From contig JAUVKO010000024.1 of assembly GCA_030596225.1 (NCBI GenBank), positions 1 to 14,149 on the forward strand: DNA of 14,149 nt, given 5' to 3'. Under the pieces are notes generated by a model. That model made no database searches. It saw nothing but the letters and a program-made list of their open reading frames with translations, and was not told the DNA's origin. The position numbers and the translations under genes were made by a program. This document shows, one piece after another, positions 7,275 through 13,805 of this stretch. The number at the start of each line of letters is the position of its first letter. The stretch's first letter is position 1. This DNA comes from Fidelibacterota bacterium (GTDB lineage Bacteria > Fidelibacterota > UBA8477 > JABMPR01).

Positions 7275-8735
7275 ATGAAAAGACGAATCTATCTGATCAT
7301 CCTTATTTCTTTATGGATCATACTTTCCGGCAAACTTATTTATGAAAACTACTTCCAGAGTGGTGGACCCGGAAAGTATTTGTCCCTGGAAACAGGTCTT
7401 CGTGAATTGCCCAGTGAATCCGAATGGATGAACATTTATCACGATGGTCGCAAAATGGGGCACACTGTTTATACTATCGTAAATAAAGGTAAAGATGGAT
7501 ACACCATTAAAAGCACCTCTAACCTGAATGTTGTTTTTGGAGGTTTGGAATCTGAAATTCATCTTGAGAATACCGCTGTTATGGACACACTATTCCGACT
7601 GAGTGCTTTCAGCTTTTGGATGTTGTCCGATCAATATTCTACCCATATCACAGGAGAAAAACAGGGGACAATAATGACCCTGAGCTTTATTCAAGGCAAA
7701 GACACCAGCCGAAGTGAAATTGAGGTTCCGGAAGACCTTTATACTTATACAGCCATCCAGCCCATGGTCGCCAGCAAGGGTATTCAGGCAGGTGAGACTA
7801 TTCGCGTACCGGCATATGACCCCATGTCAAACGAGATGTCAGATGTCACTATTTCTCATGAAGGTAAAGAAATTCAAAACATTGCGGGTGAGGACCATAT
7901 TCTAAATAAACTGCGTATCGAATTTAAGGGAATACCATCAATCATGTGGCTTGATGATAATGGGCTAACCTATAAAGAAGAGACCATTATGGGCATGACC
8001 ATGGAAAGGACCACTCCTGAGTTAGCCCTGGCTAAATCCAAGTCAGGCGAGGTTGACCTGTTGAATGGGTTTGCTGTTATACCCAGACAGCCTATTTCAA
8101 ACCCAAGAAGGTTAACAAGTCTGGTGTTGGAAATTGATGGCATCAACGCTGAAAGGTTTCAGCGATTATCCTCGCTGCGGCAAGCACTTATAAGTTCTGA
8201 ACCGGTTATTATCAAGCTGAGCCAAACAACCACACCCACGGAAGCTGGAAGTGAAAGCTTGTTTCTGCAGCCTTCTGATATGATCCAGAGTGCCCATAAA
8301 CGAATTTTAGAAAAGGCTCAGGAAATATTGAATGGAGAATCCAGTATAAGATCATCCAGTCAGATTCTGACAAAATGGGTTTTTGATTATTTGGAAAAAA
8401 GACCGGTTGCGAGCATATCCGGGGCGGTTGATATTCTGGATAATGGTGTTGGTGACTGCACAGAACACACAACTCTGTTTACAGCATTAAGCCGAGCGGC
8501 TGGTATCCCTACAAAAGTGCGCATTGGTTTGGTCTATGTCCAGGGACGTTTTCTCTTTCATGCCTGGCCTGTTGTTGCAATTAAAGGTGAATGGATCGAT
8601 GTTGACCCAAGTCTGGATCAGTTCCCGGCAGATGTAACTCATATCACTTTACTAGAGGGTGATTTTAAAAATCTGACAGACCTTATTCCTGTTTTAGGCA
8701 ATATTGAAATTAATGTTCTTGAACAAAGTTATTGA
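7275..8735 (+). CDS. Membrane-anchored transglutaminase-like protein
   Basis: This 486-residue protein has an N-terminal signal anchor (KRR then a hydrophobic stretch at 5-18). A beta-rich extracytoplasmic region of about 330 residues follows, and the C-terminal end is a transglutaminase-like core. The Cys-His-Asp triad is visible: Cys395 in GVGDCTEHT, His429 in FLFHAWP and Asp444 in WIDVDPS. In bacteria this fold usually acts as a cysteine protease or amidase-like enzyme in the cell envelope rather than a true crosslinker. The frame is open upstream into the rhomboid gene. I chose the ATG at 7275 because the basic-hydrophobic anchor begins there; the ATG at 7224 is in frame but has no better ribosome site. 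The Shine-Dalgarno is weak (GGGA). Its spacing to the rhomboid gene suggests co-transcription and perhaps a shared envelope role. The N-terminal region has no name I can give. Confidence 0.87.
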   Translation: MKRRIYLIILISLWIILSGKLIYENYFQSGGPGKYLSLETGLRELPSESEWMNIYHDGRKMGHTVYTIVNKGKDGYTIKSTSNLNVVFGGLESEIHLENTAVMDTLFRLSAFSFWMLSDQYSTHITGEKQGTIMTLSFIQGKDTSRSEIEVPEDLYTYTAIQPMVASKGIQAGETIRVPAYDPMSNEMSDVTISHEGKEIQNIAGEDHILNKLRIEFKGIPSIMWLDDNGLTYKEETIMGMTMERTTPELALAKSKSGEVDLLNGFAVIPRQPISNPRRLTSLVLEIDGINAERFQRLSSLRQALISSEPVIIKLSQTTTPTEAGSESLFLQPSDMIQSAHKRILEKAQEILNGESSIRSSSQILTKWVFDYLEKRPVASISGAVDILDNGVGDCTEHTTLFTALSRAAGIPTKVRIGLVYVQGRFLFHAWPVVAIKGEWIDVDPSLDQFPADVTHITLLEGDFKNLTDLIPVLGNIEINVLEQSY

Positions 8736-8746
8736 TTAATTTTGAA

Positions 8747-8763
8747 TCAACACACCGTGTTGA
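8747..8763 (+). terminator. Stem-loop just after the transglutaminase stop
   Basis: TCAACAC (8747-8753) pairs perfectly with GTGTTGA (8757-8763) around a 3-nt ACC loop, 11 nt past the stop codon. No T-run follows on the plus strand, so it is not a standard intrinsic terminator. It may be a weak or factor-dependent terminator, or protect the 3' end. Confidence 0.35.
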
Positions 8764-8905
8764 CCTTAAACCTGTAGTAGTATAATTGTAATTTATGTTC
8801 TTAATTGATGGCACATGTTTCTGACTTTCTTTAAGAAACGATATTAAAACATAGGATGCCTGTAGTTAAAACTCTATTAAAAAGTGTAAGTGTGCCCGGG
8901 AACAA

Positions 8906-8940
8906 AGAGAGGTGAATTATTAAAACACTCTCTGTTTTAT
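8906..8940 (+). terminator. Possible intrinsic terminator for the rhomboid/transglutaminase unit
   Basis: AGAGAG (8906-8911) pairs with CTCTCT (8928-8933) around a 16-nt loop and is followed by GTTTTATTTATAT. The long loop and short stem make it a modest candidate, about 170 nt after the stop codon. Confidence 0.35.
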
Positions 8941-8986
8941 TTATATCTGACAGAACATACAACTATTTGATTAATACAATTATGTT

Positions 8987-10258
8987 TTAATTGGGATAGA
9001 ACTCCTCTATCCTTTTAGCTTGAATCTCGATCTCAATTGTCAAATTAATTCCCAGCTGGTCTTGTTTCATGTTTAAAAGAGTCAGTATCCTCTCTTCAGC
9101 TATTCGGGCTTGAGGATGAACAATTTGTAATTCAAGGCTTAATTGATAAAAATGAAGCGCCTCGTTTATTAGTTGAGTCAGTTCACCCTTTAAGATATCC
9201 TCAGGTGATTCCAGTTTTGAAAAGAGAAGCTCTGCATTGTCAAAGGCAGTTTGCCATTTTTCAACGGAGTACCATAAAAAACCATGTTCGGTCAGAAAAA
9301 CGAAAGGACAAGGATGAATTGCATTTCCCTTGAGATTTCGTCCAAAGACCTGGAATGTGACCTCTTTTTCATCGGTAAACACAGGCCAGGTCTCTAAAAC
9401 GCCCTCCATGGGATACCAGGTTGTTCTAAGTTCTTCTCCATTTTGAAGCGCTTTAAATGATGAATCCACGAAAAAAGTGCTTCCGTAACCGTCATCCAGT
9501 TTGAATTGCAAAGCTTTACTTAGATCAAGATAGGACAAAGTATCTGGAGTTAAGGGTCTGGCATAAGGAATTCCGCGGTCAAAATATTTAAGTATGGCCT
9601 GAAAGTAAACTTCAGCCTCAAATTTATTGTACGCTTTTGATTTCAATCTAAGTTCACCGTCTACATGAGTAAAAAAGCCACCTTCTCCGATGACCCCCGG
9701 CATATCGTCAATCGTATTTCTTAAAATAGAAGTACCTGAGCTATAGATCAAATGGTCACTATATACAGCTCCGGCAAGAGGCTGCTCAAAGTCCATTTCC
9801 TGACGCATTCCCTTCAATAAAATTTCTGCAAAATCTACAGAAGCAGGATTTAAGGATGCAGGGCCAAAGAAATAAACGATTGGCAGATCCATGCTAAGAT
9901 CATTTTTAGAACCATTATGATGAATGGAGATCAATAGATCACTATGATGGCGCTTGGCCAGGGTGGCGCGACCCCCAAGGCTCACATCCTTATCATGCTC
10001 GCGGGTCATGAGAACATTAGCTCCGGCCCCTATGAGCTTTTTAGTCAAGTATTTGGCAACGCGAAGGTTGATCCATTCCTCACGCTCTCCAGTTGGTCCA
10101 ACCCGAAAATTGTCATAGGCTTTTGTATCACCATGACCCGGATCAATAGTGATGTTGACCCCAAGGAGGGGCTTATCTTTGGAAGTCATTGAGCCCGGTC
10201 CGCTACAAGAGATTAAGAAAAACAGGCTTATTAGAACTAGAAATAGTTTGCTGTACAT
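8987..10258 (-). CDS. Lipoprotein N-acetylmuramoyl-L-alanine amidase (Amidase_3) with unassigned C-terminal half
   Basis: This 423-residue protein has a canonical lipoprotein signal (hydrophobic core, lipobox LISC, Cys18). Residues about 33-230 are a zinc amidase of the AmiC/CwlV type: ITIDPGHGD gives His42, GEREEWINL gives an acidic ligand (Glu60), LLISIHHN gives His113, and VIGEGGF gives the catalytic Glu192. It should cleave the bond between N-acetylmuramic acid and the peptide stem, tethered to the outer or inner membrane. Residues about 240-423 match nothing I recognise: first a beta-rich part (about 255-340), then a largely helical tail (DNAELLFSKLE onwards). The Asn at +2 after Cys is absent (Ser19), which favours outer-membrane sorting under E. 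coli rules. GAGG lies 5-7 nt before the ATG. TATGAT at 10299-10294 is a plausible -10. It stands as its own unit behind the terminator of the operon upstream. Confidence 0.88.
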   Translation of the reverse strand: MYSKLFLVLISLFFLISCSGPGSMTSKDKPLLGVNITIDPGHGDTKAYDNFRVGPTGEREEWINLRVAKYLTKKLIGAGANVLMTREHDKDVSLGGRATLAKRHHSDLLISIHHNGSKNDLSMDLPIVYFFGPASLNPASVDFAEILLKGMRQEMDFEQPLAGAVYSDHLIYSSGTSILRNTIDDMPGVIGEGGFFTHVDGELRLKSKAYNKFEAEVYFQAILKYFDRGIPYARPLTPDTLSYLDLSKALQFKLDDGYGSTFFVDSSFKALQNGEELRTTWYPMEGVLETWPVFTDEKEVTFQVFGRNLKGNAIHPCPFVFLTEHGFLWYSVEKWQTAFDNAELLFSKLESPEDILKGELTQLINEALHFYQLSLELQIVHPQARIAEERILTLLNMKQDQLGINLTIEIEIQAKRIEEFYPN

Positions 10259-10331
10259 GAGAACCTCGGAAAAAGTGTTTAGCTGACGAATAGATCATAC
10301 ACCTAAAATATGATTTGTAGCTTGTAAGGAA

Positions 10332-10364
10332 ATGAAAAATCCCGATGAAAACTCACCGGGATTT
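10332..10364 (-). terminator. Intrinsic terminator of the Lrp-homoserine dehydrogenase-PLP operon
   Basis: On the minus strand an 8-bp stem AAATCCCG/CGGGATTT (10364-10357 with 10344-10337) surrounds a 12-nt loop and is followed by a T-run (TTTTTCAT). It starts 17 nt after the stop of the PLP enzyme gene (10382). It insulates the amidase gene downstream. Confidence 0.85.
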
Positions 10365-10381
10365 AATAAATTCAGAACAAT

Positions 10382-11572
10382 TTATATTAAAGCTAAAGCC
10401 TGCTCCAGATCAGCCTGTAAGTCCTCAACATCCTCTGTTCCAACAGCAATACGTACCAGCCCATCAGTAATTCCTGCCTCAAGGCGTTCAGCCTCAGGAA
10501 TATTGTGGTGGGTCATAGAAGCGGGGTGCTGAATCAGAGATTCATAGCCACCCAATGAAACAGCCAACTGAGGAATTTTAACATTGTTCAGAACTATTTT
10601 TCCGCCTTCAACACCGCCTTTTACTTCAAAGCTGATCATAGAGCCGTAGCCATTCATTTGGCGGGTGGCCAGATCATGCTGAGGGTGAGATTTTAAACCG
10701 GGATAACGTACCCAGTCGATCTTTGGGTGAGATTCTAAAAATTCAGCCAGCTTTTGAGCATTCTCTTCTCCTCGCTTAACCCGCAATGATAAGGTTCTCA
10801 TTCCGCGTAGAACCAACCAACTCTGATGGGGATCCATGGTGCCCCCTGTAGAGTTGATCACACCCTTGATACGTGCAAAATCTTTCTCGGTTTTGGCAAT
10901 AATCACACCACCGACTACATCAGTATGTCCGTTGATATATTTGGTGATACTATGGAGAACAACGTCTGCTCCGAGTTCCAGCGGATTTTGCAAAACAGGA
11001 CTCATAAAGGTGTTATCCACCACAAGAATGGCACCGTGATCGTGGGCAATTTCAGCACAGGCAGCAATGTCTGTAAGTTTAATGGTGGGGTTGGCCGGTG
11101 TTTCAATGTAGAGCAGTTTTGTGTTGGGGCGCATCGCCTGACGGACTTTATCCAGATCAGAAGTGTCAACAAAAGAATAGTCAACATCAAAGCGACTGAA
11201 TTCCTCTTCCATAACCATTCGAGATGAACCATAAACGGCATCTGTTCCCACCATATGTAACCCGGCTCCCAGGTAAGTCATATATACACTGCTGACCGCA
11301 GCCATGCCTGAAGCGGTCGCAATACCCCCGAAACCATGTTCCAGCTCTGTAACAGCTTCTTCAAAAGTATTAATGGTAGGGTTGCCGATCCGGGTGTAGA
11401 CATAGCCCTTTTCATCACCATTAAAACAACGAGCTCCGTGATCTGCATCCCTGAATTTGAAAGTTGAGGTCTGGTAAATAGGTACTGCAACGCTGCCGTG
11501 GATGGAATCTGGATTTTCCCCAGCGTGTGTAACTCGTGTATTTATACCTTTTCCCTTAAGATCTAGACTCAT
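10382..11572 (-). CDS. Cys/Met metabolism PLP-dependent enzyme (cystathionine gamma-synthase / methionine gamma-lyase class)
   Basis: This 396-residue protein is a full-length fold-type I trans-sulfuration enzyme. Visible landmarks are the PIYQTSTF opening, KGYVYTRIGNPT with Tyr59 and Arg61 (phosphate contacts), SGMAAVSSV (about 88-96), DAVYGSS with Tyr114, DNTF at 186-189, and HSITKYINGHTDVVGG with the PLP lysine Lys211. A substrate-carboxylate arginine follows near 374 (GLVRIAVG). The family includes cystathionine gamma-synthase, O-acetylhomoserine sulfhydrylase, cystathionine gamma-lyase and methionine gamma-lyase. Position 116 is Ser rather than the Cys usual in methionine gamma-lyase, and 240-241 are Asn-Ser rather than Lys-Asp, which argues against a classical methionine gamma-lyase. 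With homoserine dehydrogenase directly upstream (ATGA overlap at 11569-11572), use of an activated homoserine to make cystathionine or homocysteine is the simplest reading. AGGGAA lies about 7 nt upstream. The family is certain, the reaction not. Confidence 0.9.
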   Translation of the reverse strand: MSLDLKGKGINTRVTHAGENPDSIHGSVAVPIYQTSTFKFRDADHGARCFNGDEKGYVYTRIGNPTINTFEEAVTELEHGFGGIATASGMAAVSSVYMTYLGAGLHMVGTDAVYGSSRMVMEEEFSRFDVDYSFVDTSDLDKVRQAMRPNTKLLYIETPANPTIKLTDIAACAEIAHDHGAILVVDNTFMSPVLQNPLELGADVVLHSITKYINGHTDVVGGVIIAKTEKDFARIKGVINSTGGTMDPHQSWLVLRGMRTLSLRVKRGEENAQKLAEFLESHPKIDWVRYPGLKSHPQHDLATRQMNGYGSMISFEVKGGVEGGKIVLNNVKIPQLAVSLGGYESLIQHPASMTHHNIPEAERLEAGITDGLVRIAVGTEDVEDLQADLEQALALI

Positions 11573-12603
11573 GATAATTTCCCTGTGTTTATTGTTAAAA
11601 GATCTGATAATATTGAATAACCAGTTTCGATACTACCTGCCCCGGGACCCGTTATGGTTACATCACCAAGGAGGTCGGTAGAAAATGTTATAGAGTTTTG
11701 GGTCCCCATGACCTGTGCCAAAGGATCGCTTAAGGCCAGCTTTTCCGGCTTTACTTCAGCATGAATGTTTTCGCCCTGAACGGTCAACGTTGCTATTAGT
11801 TTCCAGCGCATATTTTGATGTTTAGCTGTCTTAATATCACTGTTGCTAATGGTGTCAATACCACTGCGTTTCACATCTTTTAATTGAAGTGGCATTCCCA
11901 GTAGAACATTGGCCAGGATAGTAAGTTTTGCCTGAGCATCATAAGCTTTTATATCGGCGGCTTTATCGGCTTCCAGATAACCTAAATTTTCAGCCGCATC
12001 CAAAGCTTGCTCATAGGTGGCATTAGCTTCCATTTCACTTAAAATAAAATTTGTGGCCCCGTTGAGAATACCACGGATACGATGAATCTTGTTTCCCGCT
12101 AAAGTCTTTTTGACAAGGCTGAATACGGGAGTGCCGCTCAGAACAGTGGCTTCATTGAGAAAAAACTTACCATATTTTGCGGCCAGTTTATTCATTTCAA
12201 CATAGGCTAGTGCTGCAGGACCCTTATTCCCGGAAACGACATGTTTTCCTGTTTCAAAAGCTGCCCTACAATGAGATAAAGCCGGTTCAGCAGTTTGGAG
12301 ATCAGTATGAGCAAGTTCTACTATGACTGTCGCGTTGGAATTTCGAACCATAGTCTTTGTATCCCAGTCTTTCAGGTCATCAGTAAATCCAGCCGTTGTT
12401 TGGGCAAGTTTTAACAGAGAGGGAAGTGATAAGCCCTGGGGTTGATACATGGTTCCCCGGGAACGGGTGGTTACAGCCACGATCTCAAAATCAAAGCCGT
12501 ACTCAGTCAATAATTGATGACGTTTTTCATGTAGGATCTGACACAGTCCCTGGGCAACAGTGCCAAACCCGACTAGAGCGATTAAATGTTTTGCGGAAGT
12601 CAA
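11569..12603 (-). CDS. Homoserine dehydrogenase, short form without ACT domain
   Basis: This 344-residue enzyme reduces aspartate semialdehyde to homoserine, the branch to Met and Thr. The N-terminal Rossmann motif is GFGTVAQG (Gly12, Gly14, Gly19), and SGNKGP carries Lys127. The catalytic domain shows GILNGATNFILSEM (178-191) and EADKAADIKAYDAQAKL, with Glu211, Asp222 and Lys226 at the positions of the family's catalytic acid and lysine. It ends at GPGAG and a short tail, so it lacks the C-terminal ACT domain (usual total about 430 residues) and probably direct threonine feedback. The start is TTG at 12603-12601. An in-frame TAA lies two codons upstream and no Met precedes the Rossmann motif, so TTG is essentially forced. 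The Shine-Dalgarno is weak (AGAG). It lies 10 nt after the Lrp gene and overlaps the PLP enzyme gene by ATGA. Confidence 0.92.
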   Translation of the reverse strand: MTSAKHLIALVGFGTVAQGLCQILHEKRHQLLTEYGFDFEIVAVTTRSRGTMYQPQGLSLPSLLKLAQTTAGFTDDLKDWDTKTMVRNSNATVIVELAHTDLQTAEPALSHCRAAFETGKHVVSGNKGPAALAYVEMNKLAAKYGKFFLNEATVLSGTPVFSLVKKTLAGNKIHRIRGILNGATNFILSEMEANATYEQALDAAENLGYLEADKAADIKAYDAQAKLTILANVLLGMPLQLKDVKRSGIDTISNSDIKTAKHQNMRWKLIATLTVQGENIHAEVKPEKLALSDPLAQVMGTQNSITFSTDLLGDVTITGPGAGSIETGYSILSDLLTINTGKLS

Positions 12604-12613
12604 GAATTAGTCT

Positions 12614-13102
12614 CTATAAGCTTTCGCTAGAATCGCCGGAAGGGGGTGAAGGAAATTTTGTTTCATGCTTGAGAGTTGAAAGCACGACCATGGTTTTCAG
12701 GTGTTGGACCTCAGGCAAAGCGGTAAGTTTATGTAGCACAAAGTTCTCATAATCAGGAATATCCCGATTCGCTACCTTAAGTAAAAAATCAGCCCCGCCG
12801 GTAATATGGTGACATTCCATGACCTCATCCAGCTTGGTAATTGCACCCATAAAGCGTTCTACGCCTTTACGACCGTGTCGTACCAGGGTAACTTCTACAT
12901 AGGTAAAACAACTTAAGCCCAGCTTAGAAGGATCTGCTAGAGCAACATAATTTTGAATAATGCCATTACGCTCTAGTTTTTTGACGCGTTCCAGGGTGGG
13001 TGGTGGCGACATATTGATACGCCTGGCTAATTCGGCGTTGGATATGCGGCCCTCATCCTGAAGAATGTCTAAGATTATTTTATCTGTTTTGTCAATATTC
13101 AT
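12614..13102 (-). CDS. Lrp/AsnC family transcriptional regulator
   Basis: This 162-residue protein has the two Lrp domains. Residues about 3-62 are the HTH: DKIILDILQDEGRISNAELA, then the recognition helix in MSPPPTLERVKKLE, then GIIQNYVALADPSKLG. Residues about 66-146 are the RAM/AsnC ligand-binding and oligomerisation domain (FTYVEVTLV, ECHHITGGADFLLKV, TMVVLSTLK). The GGADFLL turn is part of the effector site in the family. A Ser/Pro-rich tail (about 150-162) is extra and probably disordered. The ATG at 13102 has AGGCG about 6 nt upstream. It is the first gene of an operon with homoserine dehydrogenase and the PLP enzyme, so its effector is probably an amino acid of that pathway, such as methionine; this is inferred from context. 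It probably regulates its own AT-rich promoter and perhaps the divergent gene at 13322. Confidence 0.93.
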   Translation of the reverse strand: MNIDKTDKIILDILQDEGRISNAELARRINMSPPPTLERVKKLERNGIIQNYVALADPSKLGLSCFTYVEVTLVRHGRKGVERFMGAITKLDEVMECHHITGGADFLLKVANRDIPDYENFVLHKLTALPEVQHLKTMVVLSTLKHETKFPSPPSGDSSESL

Positions 13103-13321
13103 AAGCGCCTAACAATCATTAAGTGATAATGTAATATGCTTTGCTAATATAATGATATATATAGCATAAACAATTGTATTAAAACCATATCTGGTATTTA
13201 GCCTTGGCGGAGGAAGCTTCAAATCTTAGCAGCAAAAATAAACAGGTTGGGCTTTATTTTAAACAATAACAGGCTAAATTAGCATTCAATTATCTAATTA
13301 AAGTACGAGGAAGAAACGCTG
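13103..13321. promoter_or_regulatory. Divergent intergenic region with Lrp-operon promoter and inverted repeats
   Basis: On the minus strand TTGTTT (13173-13168) and TATATT (13151-13146), spaced 16 nt, form a plausible promoter for Lrp. The region is very AT-rich and contains ACAATTGT (13170-13177) and TATGCT/AGCATA (13135-13140 and 13163-13168), which could be Lrp sites. On the plus-strand side a perfect 9-bp inverted repeat, ATTTAGCCT (13196-13204) and AGGCTAAAT (13271-13279), encloses 66 nt, and GAAGCTTC at 13213-13220 is an 8-bp palindrome. I match no known riboswitch or T-box. The Shine-Dalgarno GAGGAA lies 8 nt before the ATG at 13322. Confidence 0.45.
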
Positions 13322-13792
13322 ATGATCACCAAGCTATTCCGTAATATCATTATTGGAACCCTGGCTGTTTTTATGGTTGTGACAATCAATGCCCGGGGTA
13401 TTACTCAACAGGACTCTCTGGGAAAACTATTCTTTAAAAAAGGCTTAAATATAGAAGGTCAAAATTTACGTTTGTCTATAGAGACGACTACCGTTGAGAT
13501 CATGGGCCAGAATCAGGTTATTATGCTAAGCGATATCGTTCAGATAATGGCCAAGCAAGGAAAAGACAAATGTTACGGAAAGAACTGTGCCGGGAGTTGT
13601 GCAGGAGTGTATCTTGGCTTATGGTTAGCATCTGGTGGCAGGACTGTAGATGAATATGGAAATGAAACCAATATTGATCCAGCGCAATATCTGGTAGGGG
13701 GAGCAGTTTGGACCGGTGTCTCTTATGGCATTGGATATCTTATAGATCGGCTTAGTGATGACTGGCAGGTTGTTTACCTGAATCGGGGCTAA
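13322..13792 (+). CDS. Small exported or membrane protein, function unknown
   Basis: This 156-residue protein has a signal peptide (KLFRNIIIGTLAVFMVVTINA, likely cut after Ala24). A short beta-rich segment follows (about 33-76, with VEIMGQNQVIMLSDIVQIM). Next come a cysteine cluster KCYGKNCAGSCAG (Cys84, Cys89, Cys93) and two Gly-rich hydrophobic stretches, about 94-106 and 124-141, separated by a hydrophilic loop. The end reads DDWQVVYLNRG. The Gly-rich hydrophobic stretches could be membrane-inserted. I recognise no named family. The start is well supported by GAGGAA 8 nt upstream. The arsenate reductase-like gene starts 13 nt after its stop, so the two are probably co-transcribed, but nothing in its sequence shows a role in arsenic handling; the cysteines are only suggestive. 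Confidence 0.75.
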   Translation: MITKLFRNIIIGTLAVFMVVTINARGITQQDSLGKLFFKKGLNIEGQNLRLSIETTTVEIMGQNQVIMLSDIVQIMAKQGKDKCYGKNCAGSCAGVYLGLWLASGGRTVDEYGNETNIDPAQYLVGGAVWTGVSYGIGYLIDRLSDDWQVVYLNRG

Positions 13793-13805
13793 ACAAGAGA
13801 AGCTA

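Larger units (their letters stand above)
8736..8986. other. Intergenic region between convergent genes
   Basis: This 251-nt AT-rich gap separates the plus-strand transglutaminase gene from the minus-strand amidase gene, which converge here. It holds two stem-loops, listed separately. I see no ORF or repeat of note. Confidence 0.6.

Noticed and set aside
10826..11227. Plus-strand open frame of 133 codons inside the PLP enzyme gene
   Set aside because: It is antisense to the PLP-lysine region of a full-length conserved enzyme, with no ribosome site or family match.
13103..13321. Riboswitch or T-box upstream of the amino-acid genes or the exported protein
   Set aside because: I found no conserved T-box, SAM, cobalamin or lysine riboswitch core. 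Only AT-rich sequence and simple inverted repeats are visible.
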